31,907 nucleotides of DNA from Bacteroidales bacterium (GTDB lineage Bacteria > Bacteroidota > Bacteroidia > Bacteroidales > UBA1715): positions 1 to 31,907 of the forward strand of contig JAFZTG010000102.1 of the NCBI GenBank assembly GCA_017618935.1. Reading direction: 5' to 3'. Positions within the stretch are counted from its first letter, which is position 1. Each line of letters opens with the position of its first letter. Below, piece by piece: positions 24,842-31,907 of the stretch. A model generated the notes under the pieces. That model had not been told where the DNA came from. It saw nothing but the letters and a program-made list of their open reading frames with translations, and ran no database searches. Position numbers and translations under genes: made by a program.

Positions 24842-25725
24842 TGAAATAATCTTTTTAATTGTGAGACACATTCTATTATAGAAACAATACGTGGGTACCT
24901 ATATCCTTGAACGTCAATCACGGCAAATCCTTTATATTCATTTAATGTATGCATACCTAACCGCATTCTCGGATGTGGTGACAATAATTTCTTTATCAAT
25001 GAAAATCGGAATGTTTTATCATTGCTATCAAATTCAATTTTTTTCACATCAATTGCACATCCATATCCCTTGCTACAATCCTGAGCAGGATAACAAATTG
25101 CATCTTTATATCGAAATAATAGCCCACCCATACGTGAATTGGGAGAATCTGAGATTACTGATTGCCAAAAAAGGAATTGCTCTTTTTCTGTATTCCACTT
25201 GAAAATATCAAGGTGATAGTCATCTTGTTTAGCAGTAAACAACAACGGTTCTTCAAAGTCTGTTGTAATGACGGCATCCCAAATCGCTTCATTACAGAGC
25301 GTTTTATAAAACGAAACGGTTTCTGATTCTACATCATAACGATACATATCAAGTTTTCCACCTAAACAATTTTCAGGATACACATAAACCTCACCATTTC
25401 TACGTAAAATACTTGGGAAACTCAAGTGTGTTGGCAACTGTAGAAGTACTTTCCGTTTATTAATTTCCCAATTCTTTCGACTAATATGCAATAATGAAAT
25501 ACAACCTTTCCCTTTTGCATATTCGAAATCCTCAACTAACAATTGTATCTCGGCTTCAGTAACATCAAGAATAAAAGGATCTGCAAACCATCTGTCTTTT
25601 GGCATCTTTATCCAACGAACAGGATAATCGTTTTCTGATAAGATAGTTGAAACACCTCCTTCAACTAAACCTAATGCCCATGATTTAGTCCATATTTTTT
25701 TTATTATTGACGAATAAATAGACAT
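24826..25725 (-). CDS. GINT1-N / GH43-like beta-propeller protein of a glycan locus
   Basis: A 299-residue protein with no membrane segment, rich in beta strands. The repeated pattern W-F-A-D-P-F-I-L-D...LLVEDFEYAKGKGCISL, then THLSFPSILRRNGEVYVYPE, is the signature I associate with the N-terminal domain of plant glucosamine inositolphosphorylceramide transferase-like proteins, a five-bladed propeller related to GH43. Bacterial homologues occur in polysaccharide loci, sometimes fused to formyltransferases or glycosyltransferases. The catalytic role is unclear. The gene is preceded by a TATATTTG box and followed by the overlapping ATP-grasp gene, so the two may act on the same sugar. Confidence 0.65.
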   Translation of the reverse strand: MSIYSSIIKKIWTKSWALGLVEGGVSTILSENDYPVRWIKMPKDRWFADPFILDVTEAEIQLLVEDFEYAKGKGCISLLHISRKNWEINKRKVLLQLPTHLSFPSILRRNGEVYVYPENCLGGKLDMYRYDVESETVSFYKTLCNEAIWDAVITTDFEEPLLFTAKQDDYHLDIFKWNTEKEQFLFWQSVISDSPNSRMGGLLFRYKDAICYPAQDCSKGYGCAIDVKKIEFDSNDKTFRFSLIKKLLSPHPRMRLGMHTLNEYKGFAVIDVQGYRYPRIVSIIECVSQLKRLFQWKKY

Positions 25726-25750
25726 ATTTAGTTATAATCTGCAAAACTTA

Positions 25751-25758
25751 CAAATATA
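25751..25758 (-). promoter_or_regulatory. -7 box for the 25725-22537 module
   Basis: TATATTTG on the minus strand lies 25 bp upstream of the propeller gene's ATG, in the only sizeable gap (90 bp) between the hexapeptide acetyltransferase gene and this module. No -33 partner at normal spacing is evident. Confidence 0.5.
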
Positions 25759-25815
25759 GTAACCTGCCTCCAAAGTATAATATCTTTTCGTTTATCAGTA
25801 ATTTATTCCATTTTT

Positions 25816-26373
25816 TCATTCAACAAACCCACAACCATATTTTTCTATGGCCTTTATCATTGCCGATTTCTTACCTTCCGAGATGTTCTTTCGGATTGTG
25901 TATGATTCGTCAAAACAGTTTTCCTTATTCATTTTCTGCTTGACTTTCTCATAATACTCATCTGTTGAGCAAATAAATTTTGCCGGATTCCCTGCGACAA
26001 CACTATTTGCGGGAACATCTTTCGTTACAATACTTCCTGCGCCTATAATAGACCCAGAGCAAATTGTAACCCCAGGCAAAACAACAGCATTTGCACCGAT
26101 AAACACATTATCTTCTATAATTGTCCGCCCTAATCGTGCATATCCCAAAATTCTTTTTGTACTTGCATCGTGAGCCAAAATATGTACCCGAGGTGCAAGT
26201 GTCACGTTTTGTCCAATCTCAATAAGCCAATAATGTGAGTAATCAATAATAACCTCGTTTTGAATTTTAGTGCCATCACCAATTTTCACCCCCATTCGGC
26301 GGTATTTGGTAACCTCGTCAATCGGGAAAAAGAACCGATATATTTTGGACAACAATAACCGATACTTATTCAT
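25816..26373 (-). CDS. hexapeptide-repeat (left-handed beta-helix) O-acetyltransferase
   Basis: A 185-residue cytosolic enzyme of the maltose/galactoside acetyltransferase-like group. Hexapeptide repeats run from about residue 30 to 130 (IGDGTKI, IEIGQNVTLAPRV, IIEDNVFIGANAVVLPGVTI, then GAGSIVTKDVPANS, ending VVAGNPAK). The likely catalytic histidine is His68 (HILAHDAS). It would transfer acetyl from acetyl-CoA to a sugar, so acylation in this locus could happen both in the cytosol (this enzyme) and after export (MBOAT/SGNH). The start overlaps the GT2 stop by 8 bp, so the two are translated together. The C-terminal 50 residues lie beyond the helix and have no recognised motif. Confidence 0.9.
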   Translation of the reverse strand: MNKYRLLLSKIYRFFFPIDEVTKYRRMGVKIGDGTKIQNEVIIDYSHYWLIEIGQNVTLAPRVHILAHDASTKRILGYARLGRTIIEDNVFIGANAVVLPGVTICSGSIIGAGSIVTKDVPANSVVAGNPAKFICSTDEYYEKVKQKMNKENCFDESYTIRKNISEGKKSAMIKAIEKYGCGFVE

Positions 26374-27274
26374 CCTGCAACAATTCGTTTAATTTTTGTT
26401 TTCTACAAAAATACGAAAATAAAATATTCAACTTATATTTTGTATTTTTTTGAATTGGTTTCGCAAACAAAGATTGTATCAAATACTTCACGCCCTTACA
26501 GTTTCGTTCTAACAAATAATCTCGAGACGCATTAAACAAGACAGCAGACAGCAACCATTTTTTTTGTTGTTTCGATGCTTTATTTGCAGGATGTTCTTTT
26601 GAAAACATGATTTTCAACGTTTTCAACTGCTTTTCACTGGATGCGGAATGTACCGCCACAGACCTTCCTTCGTGCTCAACCTCAACCACAGTTGCTTGAT
26701 TTGGAACATAAACCAAAGGATATTCCGCAGTAATCCTAAACAGCAGTTCCATATCCTCGCCTATTGATAACGCAGGATTAAATTGGTGTTTCCTAAGAAT
26801 TTCCGTTGCACAACATAGTTGCGGCGTTGCAATTATGTCCTGTATCAGCAAATCAACATCCATAGGAAAAGGATATTCTTTGCCTTTTTTTATTTTAACA
26901 CTGCCTTGGGCAACATCATTATATTCTATATCGGTATAATAGCAAGCACTTTTATTTTCTTTTGCAATAAAAGCAGACAAGTTTTCCAATCTATCTGGCT
27001 TCATATAATTATCACTGTCCAAAAAGCAGACATAATCGCCCGTAGCATGCATAATACCGTTGTTTCGGGCGGAGCTTCGTTCGGCATTTTCCTGATATAC
27101 GTATGTTATTCGGCTATCACAGTACTCCGAAACCACTTCTTTGGTGTTGTCGGTGCTACCATCATCAACAATTATCAATTCCCAATCTGTGTATGTTTGA
27201 GACAATACCGATTCAATCGCCTTTGGAAGAAAGGCGGCACGATTGTAGGTTGGTATGACGATGGAGAATTTCAT
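26366..27274 (-). CDS. glycosyltransferase family 2 (GT-A)
   Basis: A 302-residue inverting GT2 enzyme. The nucleotide-sugar site is I-V-D37-D38-G-S, the metal-binding DxD is D86-S-D88 (CFLDSDN), and the later IGEDMELLFR motif holds the likely base. It transfers a sugar to a lipid-linked acceptor at the inner membrane; specificity is unknown. It overlaps the following acetyltransferase gene by 8 bp. The 233-bp gap upstream leads to the AIPR gene, and no exact TAnnTTTG box is seen there. Expression may therefore depend on read-through across the AIPR insert. Confidence 0.93.
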   Translation of the reverse strand: MKFSIVIPTYNRAAFLPKAIESVLSQTYTDWELIIVDDGSTDNTKEVVSEYCDSRITYVYQENAERSSARNNGIMHATGDYVCFLDSDNYMKPDRLENLSAFIAKENKSACYYTDIEYNDVAQGSVKIKKGKEYPFPMDVDLLIQDIIATPQLCCATEILRKHQFNPALSIGEDMELLFRITAEYPLVYVPNQATVVEVEHEGRSVAVHSASSEKQLKTLKIMFSKEHPANKASKQQKKWLLSAVLFNASRDYLLERNCKGVKYLIQSLFAKPIQKNTKYKLNILFSYFCRKQKLNELLQDE

Positions 27275-27507
27275 TCAGCAAGCATTTGTTTATTATGAAT
27301 CAGTTTTTATTACAGATAAAATCACAAATCGTTCATATCTGAACATTGCTTATTCCGCAATTTAATTGTAATTACAGTTATTACTTCAAAAGATTTTTAT
27401 TTACTTTTGGGTATTGATTTTTATTGATATATGTTTTATCAATAATTTTTAATGCGTTCTTCATCACCCCTTAATATACATCTATTATCATACAGGGTTC
27501 CGTCCTT
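27275..27507. other. gap between GT2 and AIPR, with one hairpin
   Basis: This is AT-rich, non-coding DNA. The only structure seen is a perfect 9-bp inverted repeat TTATTGATA-TATGTTT-TATCAATAA (27421-27445), followed by TTTTT on the plus strand. On the minus strand, where AIPR is read, the stem is not followed by a T-run, so it is a doubtful terminator for AIPR. Confidence 0.5.
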
Positions 27508-29427
27508 TTACGGGTGAAATTCCCCTATTTCAATTAATTTCTTTATTGCACGATATACAAGCTGATTAGAAAGATTTAATATCTTAGCAACCCTTCTATG
27601 TTCATTTCGTTGCCATGGTTGTGGCGATAGAGTCACTTTCACAGAATCTAATATAGACTGTGAGACTTCATTTTCTTCATCTCTATTATTTCGAGACAAT
27701 AGCGGATTTTGAACCTGTTCCATAAAATCCATGCCCCGAATATTCCATTTGTCTGCTGCAGTTCGCAATGTCCTTAGCACCATATCACGGCTTAAATGTT
27801 TAGATTTCTTATTAACCTCCGTAGCACAAATTTCCCATGCATCCATAATAACAGTCACATCTATCTTATTCAAATCTAACGACGCTAAAGTAGTTGCCCC
27901 AAAATTATAATTATTTAAAATTCTTCCAATGGCAATCAATGCGACAAGATACCTTGCCTTCTTTAAACGCTTATCAGTGCTCCCCGTCATTCGTTGGAAA
28001 CTATCAGAATGGATCAAGGATGTGTCTACTTTACGCAGTAGCAATGCCATAATCGGCCAAACTTTAATATCATATTGAGGGTTAAATATAGCATTATATT
28101 TGATAGGATCCTTGAACACCTTTTGCTTTAATTTCGATGCCTTCTCTGGTGATTTTAGCAAAAGACAAATACTGCCCCCCGCAAGATACATCACATCAAA
28201 AATTTTATCTCTATCACAACCTTGGTTAAGATAATAATTCACCCTTCGTTCATAGAACAATCCGTATAATTTTAAAGACTCTTCTATATCTTGCTGGATT
28301 TTATCTGTTGCAAACAACGACTTTAATTCAACTGGCGTTTGATTATTTGTTGCCTGAATGATCCTATCTCGCGTAGTATCAACCTCTGAAGAGACGACTT
28401 TTATTAATAAATTTCTATTTTCATCAATATCTTTTATATTTCTAAAATATTCATAAATAGAGTATGATGTCTGAAGACCATTAACAATTTGTACATTTTT
28501 AATGGATAGTTCTTTCCCTACATTCACCGCAGATGATGCCAATATCGTTATCCCATTGTTTAACCACCAAAATTCGATATTTTTTTGATTTTTCAATGTA
28601 TCCAATATATCAGCGTTCACATGGTTAAGTCCCATATAATCACGAACGTTTGAATCGAATATAAATCTTTTCAAATCTCCATTTTCATCTGTAATAAATT
28701 TAAAATAATCATAAATATTACATAACGCGACATAACATTCATTCACCGTTGATACACTACTCGTAATTGGTAAGGATAAATCTCGCGAGTTCCGCTTACG
28801 ATAAAGTATTAATAATTCGGATGCCCCATAAAAATCAAACGAGCACTTACATTGACTAAACAATTCTGTCATCTTTGTTTTGATTTGATCTGCGCGAGCA
28901 GATATATTCGGACCTAATAAATCTGTATCCCCACGCGATGCATAATAAAATTTAAAATTCAGATTCGACAAATTACATGCCGTATTCTGATAAGTAGATC
29001 TGAACAAATCCCTTTGAGAGATAACATCATTATTATAGTTTCCATCAAGCTGATTATTACTCTTTGACAAATCGAACAATTCCGACACCGATGTATACAG
29101 AGAATTTACGGGTGCTTGTTCAAATGTATCCGCATGCTTACATTGAACAATTACAACTGTTATTTCAATTTGAGTTTTAGGATATTTAAATGATTCATCT
29201 TTTTTTACTAAAATACCATTAACAAAAATATAGAAAGCATCAATACCACCATCATCCTTACCGTCAATATTTGATTGCTGGAAATCAGTTTGACTCAAGT
29301 CATAATCTTTCATTATTTGCTCATTTGCAAACAATTCCATTACTTCTCCAATATCATTAGAAGGATAATTTATTAACTTTCTTTCTTCTAGTATAGAGTC
29401 TACTAATATTTTATCATTTTTTGCCAT
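27508..29427 (-). CDS. AIPR (abortive phage infection) protein with nuclease-like N-terminus
   Basis: A 639-residue cytosolic protein. The N-terminal part has D58-D-G-G-I-D63...V-V-I-V-Q95-C-K97, the arrangement of a PD-(D/E)xK nuclease with a Q-x-K variant, and an upstream helix with Glu31. The central part carries the AIPR (PF10592) signature: VQIVNGLQTSYSIYEYF, then ATNNQTPVELKSLFATD. The last 50 residues (RRVAKILNLSNQLVYRAIKK) form a probable helix-turn-helix. AIPR proteins come from phage abortive infection and occur beside restriction systems; this single-gene form is unproven. The ATG at 29427 was chosen over an in-frame TTG at 29442. It splits two glycosyltransferase gene groups and is more AT-rich than they are, which suggests it was acquired. 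Confidence 0.85.
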   Translation of the reverse strand: MAKNDKILVDSILEERKLINYPSNDIGEVMELFANEQIMKDYDLSQTDFQQSNIDGKDDGGIDAFYIFVNGILVKKDESFKYPKTQIEITVVIVQCKHADTFEQAPVNSLYTSVSELFDLSKSNNQLDGNYNNDVISQRDLFRSTYQNTACNLSNLNFKFYYASRGDTDLLGPNISARADQIKTKMTELFSQCKCSFDFYGASELLILYRKRNSRDLSLPITSSVSTVNECYVALCNIYDYFKFITDENGDLKRFIFDSNVRDYMGLNHVNADILDTLKNQKNIEFWWLNNGITILASSAVNVGKELSIKNVQIVNGLQTSYSIYEYFRNIKDIDENRNLLIKVVSSEVDTTRDRIIQATNNQTPVELKSLFATDKIQQDIEESLKLYGLFYERRVNYYLNQGCDRDKIFDVMYLAGGSICLLLKSPEKASKLKQKVFKDPIKYNAIFNPQYDIKVWPIMALLLRKVDTSLIHSDSFQRMTGSTDKRLKKARYLVALIAIGRILNNYNFGATTLASLDLNKIDVTVIMDAWEICATEVNKKSKHLSRDMVLRTLRTAADKWNIRGMDFMEQVQNPLLSRNNRDEENEVSQSILDSVKVTLSPQPWQRNEHRRVAKILNLSNQLVYRAIKKLIEIGEFHP

Positions 29428-29442
29428 TGATTGATAATACAA

Positions 29443-29616
29443 AACTTACTTACTCCTAAATTAGAACCTGTATATGTCAATTACATTTTTAAATAATTAC
29501 AAGCACAAGCATTAATATATCAAAGAAACAAAAAAAAATTGACAAAAGCAAGTAAATAGTGGATAAACATAATTATAGTACCAATTGGTGTGACAACAGA
29601 GAATGTCACTTGCTGA
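29443..29616. other. gap upstream of AIPR, no clear promoter
   Basis: AT-rich non-coding DNA between the GT2 stop and the AIPR start. The closest promoter-like string on the minus strand is TAAGTTTTG (29440-29448), one base longer than the consensus and very close to the start. I see no repeats or RNA fold here. Confidence 0.4.
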
Positions 29617-30627
29617 TTATTTTTTCATACAATTTTTCAAAACCCATTTTGTTGTGCGAAGTATTGAAATCTGCTTTGCTAAAGAAGAACTTTTATACAT
29701 CGAAATAGCCAAATGCGATTCATAACAATACGACATCCATAAGTCAGATAGTTTTTCAAACAGAAAACTGTCATTAAAATATTTTGACGTATTATTTGCA
29801 AGCATCATTCCTTCAAGCAACAGTTTCATTTCTGATGCTGGTAATTTTATTCCTGCATAATCCTGATAATTCAAAGCGATAAACGAATCTATTTGCAAAT
29901 CATTTACATCAACACCTAACATTTTGAATTCGCGTGCTATTACTCTATGACTGTTTTGTTTTTGCTCCTTATTATATAAAACAGACACTGCGTTGTCGTG
30001 TTTCCTATATAAATGCAAGACTTCCGGAATATTCGCCAATCTTGTTACATGCGACATTCGTGTAAATAGTTCGTAATCCTCTGCATGCATATATGTTTCG
30101 TCAAACCAACCATCCAGCATTTGCAACACTGACATTCTCATCATACAAGAGGGATGAACTATCTGTATCTGATACAATTGCTTAAAACAAATTTGTTCAT
30201 GGTCAATTTCTTGATCATAACTTTCTACATTCTGAACTACTGAAATATTATTTTTACCAATATTTTTGCACCATGTTCCTAATAATCCAACCTGCGGATG
30301 AGTCTCCATATATCCTATTTGCCGCTCCAACCGTGTTGGCACACAAATGTCATCGGCATCCATCCGTGCCACATATTTGGTAGTCACCAATGACAAACCT
30401 TTATTTAATGTTTTGATTAACTTGAGATTTTCTTCGTTTCTTACATATTGTATTCGCGAATCATTATAAGAAAGAATTATTTTTTCCGTATTATCGGTAC
30501 TTCCATCGTTTATTATCAAAAAAACGAAATCAGTGAATGTTTGCGCCAAAACACTATCTATTGCCTCACGCAAAAAAGTTTCGCCGTTATAAACTGGCAT
30601 CAAAACAGTCACCAATGGAGTATTCAT
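29617..30627 (-). CDS. glycosyltransferase family 2 (GT-A)
   Basis: A 336-residue GT2 enzyme. The N-terminal VTVLMPVYNGE strand and I-I-N-D-G-S-T nucleotide site (Asn where Asp is usual) are followed by the metal-binding D90-A-D92-D (RMDADD) and the AEDYELFTR motif with the likely catalytic Asp. It should add a sugar during repeat-unit assembly. The ATG at 30627 was chosen over the one at 30633 because it makes a four-base ATGA overlap with the GT61 stop, the usual coupling arrangement in this operon. It has a C-terminal extension of about 100 residues beyond the GT-A core. Confidence 0.92.
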   Translation of the reverse strand: MNTPLVTVLMPVYNGETFLREAIDSVLAQTFTDFVFLIINDGSTDNTEKIILSYNDSRIQYVRNEENLKLIKTLNKGLSLVTTKYVARMDADDICVPTRLERQIGYMETHPQVGLLGTWCKNIGKNNISVVQNVESYDQEIDHEQICFKQLYQIQIVHPSCMMRMSVLQMLDGWFDETYMHAEDYELFTRMSHVTRLANIPEVLHLYRKHDNAVSVLYNKEQKQNSHRVIAREFKMLGVDVNDLQIDSFIALNYQDYAGIKLPASEMKLLLEGMMLANNTSKYFNDSFLFEKLSDLWMSYCYESHLAISMYKSSSLAKQISILRTTKWVLKNCMKK

Positions 30628-31685
30628 AGACATCGTTCCATTAAAATAAGATTATTCTCCAGTTTGTCAACATCAACCAGAATGTCCTTTCGCCACTCGT
30701 CAGAATGCGTATCAATAGTCTTGCAGAATTGCACATAATAATCACACCCCATTTGAACGGACAAAAACCAATAAATAAAACGATAGGTTCGTGGTTCTGT
30801 GTATTCATGCATCAATTCAAGCACCTTTGACTTAGGCGATGCGAACATCATATTTGTCATCCCCGCCCCATGAAGCATAACAACGTTTTTTGCATTCCGC
30901 ATACAAGATATTTGCTGAACAACTGACATTTCATCAAAATCGACTTCTTCATAGCCATATTTTTTCATAACCTGCTCAACGGCATCTGAATTCACTATTT
31001 TACGACATGATGCTTTTTTGCGATTGACAAATATTTTTTTCGGAGTTGCTGGTATGGAAGAAAAGTCTTTCTCAAAAAAGTTCTGAAAAAACGATGAAAC
31101 ATCTTTTATGTCATCGCCATTTAGGCATGCAGTAAACGGACGTACTTCGGGCAACAATAAATGAGGCACCTGTACATGCACTCCTGCGGGTATTTTCTCT
31201 ATTTTCAAATTTGGGAATGCCCGTAATGTTTCTTGAATATATGCTATGTTATCCCATTCTTCAGGATAAATCAAGGTGAAATCATTTGTCTGTTTATAGA
31301 GCATTCGTAAACGTACCAAACTTGAAGTCATCCAAAACGAATAATTAAACCATTTAGTATGAATCAACGCATACGTTTTATTTTTCGGCAAAGTGATTTT
31401 TTTCAAACTCTTTCCGAATGTGCTTACCAAATACTGCTCTGTAACCAATCGGTAAAACTCCCATCCGTGCTTTGCATCGTATGACGAATTAATATTGAAT
31501 GTTGAATACGGCAACATACGGAAATGTTGCAAACATAAGCCTTCGTGTGAGACAAAAACATTTGAATAATCTCTCACATGTAAGATAGGACTGTTATACT
31601 GTGATTTAGCAGTATATAATGCAGTATATTCTTGAGCAATATTGCAAGGAAGTTTGTTGATAATATTTTCAAATTGCCGTTTCAT
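30624..31685 (-). CDS. glycosyltransferase family 61 (DUF563)
   Basis: A 353-residue protein. The C-terminal half has the GT61/DUF563 (PF04577) pattern: IFVNRKKASCRKIVN, then the region around YGYEEVDFDEMSVVQQISC, and NVVMLHGAGMTNMMFASPKS. Bacterial members occur in capsule and O-antigen loci and transfer sugars with GT-B-like chemistry. The N-terminal half is less conserved, and no membrane segment or signal peptide is apparent. It overlaps the acyltransferase fragment upstream by four bases (ATGA) and the GT2 gene downstream by four, so the three are tightly coupled. Donor sugar unknown. Confidence 0.85.
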   Translation of the reverse strand: MKRQFENIINKLPCNIAQEYTALYTAKSQYNSPILHVRDYSNVFVSHEGLCLQHFRMLPYSTFNINSSYDAKHGWEFYRLVTEQYLVSTFGKSLKKITLPKNKTYALIHTKWFNYSFWMTSSLVRLRMLYKQTNDFTLIYPEEWDNIAYIQETLRAFPNLKIEKIPAGVHVQVPHLLLPEVRPFTACLNGDDIKDVSSFFQNFFEKDFSSIPATPKKIFVNRKKASCRKIVNSDAVEQVMKKYGYEEVDFDEMSVVQQISCMRNAKNVVMLHGAGMTNMMFASPKSKVLELMHEYTEPRTYRFIYWFLSVQMGCDYYVQFCKTIDTHSDEWRKDILVDVDKLENNLILMERCL

Positions 31686-31907
31686 CCTATTATTTTATAT
31701 TGCATCCAATTTACTATATGATAAGTTAGTATAGAATAGATTAGGACAAGCACTACACAACACAATGCAACCCATTCGCTATCCAAATAACGCAATAAAA
31801 TTCTTCGGCTACAATCGACAACCAATGCGTGATTTAAATACATCGGATAACAATATTTCGATATCTTGCTAATATGAAAGATATCTGTGTTAGAATAAAA
31901 CACACCA
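31682..31907 (-). CDS. C-terminal fragment of an acyltransferase-3 family membrane protein, cut by the window edge
   Basis: The minus-strand frame is open to the window edge and ends at 31682, giving about 74 residues. ISKYCYPMYLNHALVVD is the hallmark of the last-but-one segment of acyltransferase 3 (OafA-like) proteins, and a hydrophobic segment (VALCCVVLVLIYSILTY) closes it. Such enzymes acylate surface glycans or lipids in the inner membrane. An internal GTG at 31903 can be read as a start, but the family is usually 330-400 residues, so the gene almost certainly extends beyond the window. It overlaps the GT61 gene by ATGA. Confidence 0.65.
   Translation of the reverse strand, partial: GVFYSNTDIFHISKISKYCYPMYLNHALVVDCSRRILLRYLDSEWVALCCVVLVLIYSILTYHIVNWMQYKIIG

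Noticed and set aside
27421..27450. Intrinsic terminator for AIPR
   Set aside because: The T-run is on the plus-strand side, while AIPR is read on the minus strand; it is kept only as an unexplained hairpin.
29428..29442. AIPR start at the upstream TTG
   Set aside because: An ATG five codons later is a better start, and the TTG lies inside the only promoter-like string.
31682..31903. Complete 73-codon small membrane protein
   Set aside because: The frame is open to the window edge and the sequence matches the end of a much longer acyltransferase family.

Overview
The window looks like a chromosomal segment of a Bacteroidota (probably Bacteroidales) bacterium. The evidence is AT-rich DNA, starts without clear Shine-Dalgarno sequences, recurrent promoter boxes of the Bacteroidetes type (TTG/TTTG about 18-22 bp upstream of TAnnTTTG), and gene families typical of the group: DUF4491, AAA_14/DUF4143 ATPases, a PIN-PhoH protein and an AMP-ligase/ACP/PlsC fusion. 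The species cannot be fixed from the sequence.

Left part (1-12.3 kb), mostly housekeeping. The edge of a divergent gene (1-50, minus) is followed by a small HEAT-like protein, a convergent EF-hand membrane protein, a guaA / DUF4491 / K+(Na+)/H+ antiporter operon (plus), rlmN, HU and PIN-PhoH (all minus), and an 835-residue acyl-activating enzyme/ACP/acyltransferase fusion (plus).

Middle (12.3-17.05 kb), an accessory island. Three P-loop ATPase genes, two AAA_14/DUF4143 and one ATPase_2/DUF234, each end in a PD-(D/E)xK-like motif. The island is bracketed by two diverged copies of a hairpin-rich intergenic repeat. The third ATPase has three inverted-repeat sites at an exact 33-bp period directly upstream of its promoter.

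Right part (17.05-31.9 kb), a surface-polysaccharide locus, all on the minus strand. It runs from an acyltransferase-3 fragment at the right edge through GT61, GT2, GT2, a hexapeptide acetyltransferase, a GINT1-like propeller protein, an ATP-grasp enzyme, a GT4, an MBOAT O-acyltransferase with its SGNH-like partner, and a final GT4. Two defence-type inserts lie inside it: an AIPR gene with a nuclease-like N-terminus (27.5-29.4 kb) and an AbiEi/AbiEii type IV toxin-antitoxin pair (20.9-22.3 kb). A 100-codon remnant of the last GT4 lies beside AbiEii. It matches both ends of the intact gene but lacks a net 999 bp, so it remains in frame, and with the intact copy it flanks the O-acylation cassette as a direct repeat.

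The right-hand genes probably build and decorate an exported glycan: GT2, GT4 and GT61 add sugars, and the MBOAT/SGNH pair and the hexapeptide enzyme acylate. The most notable features are the repeat-bracketed ATPase island with its phased operator array, the GT4 deletion remnant, and the defence genes embedded in the glycan locus.
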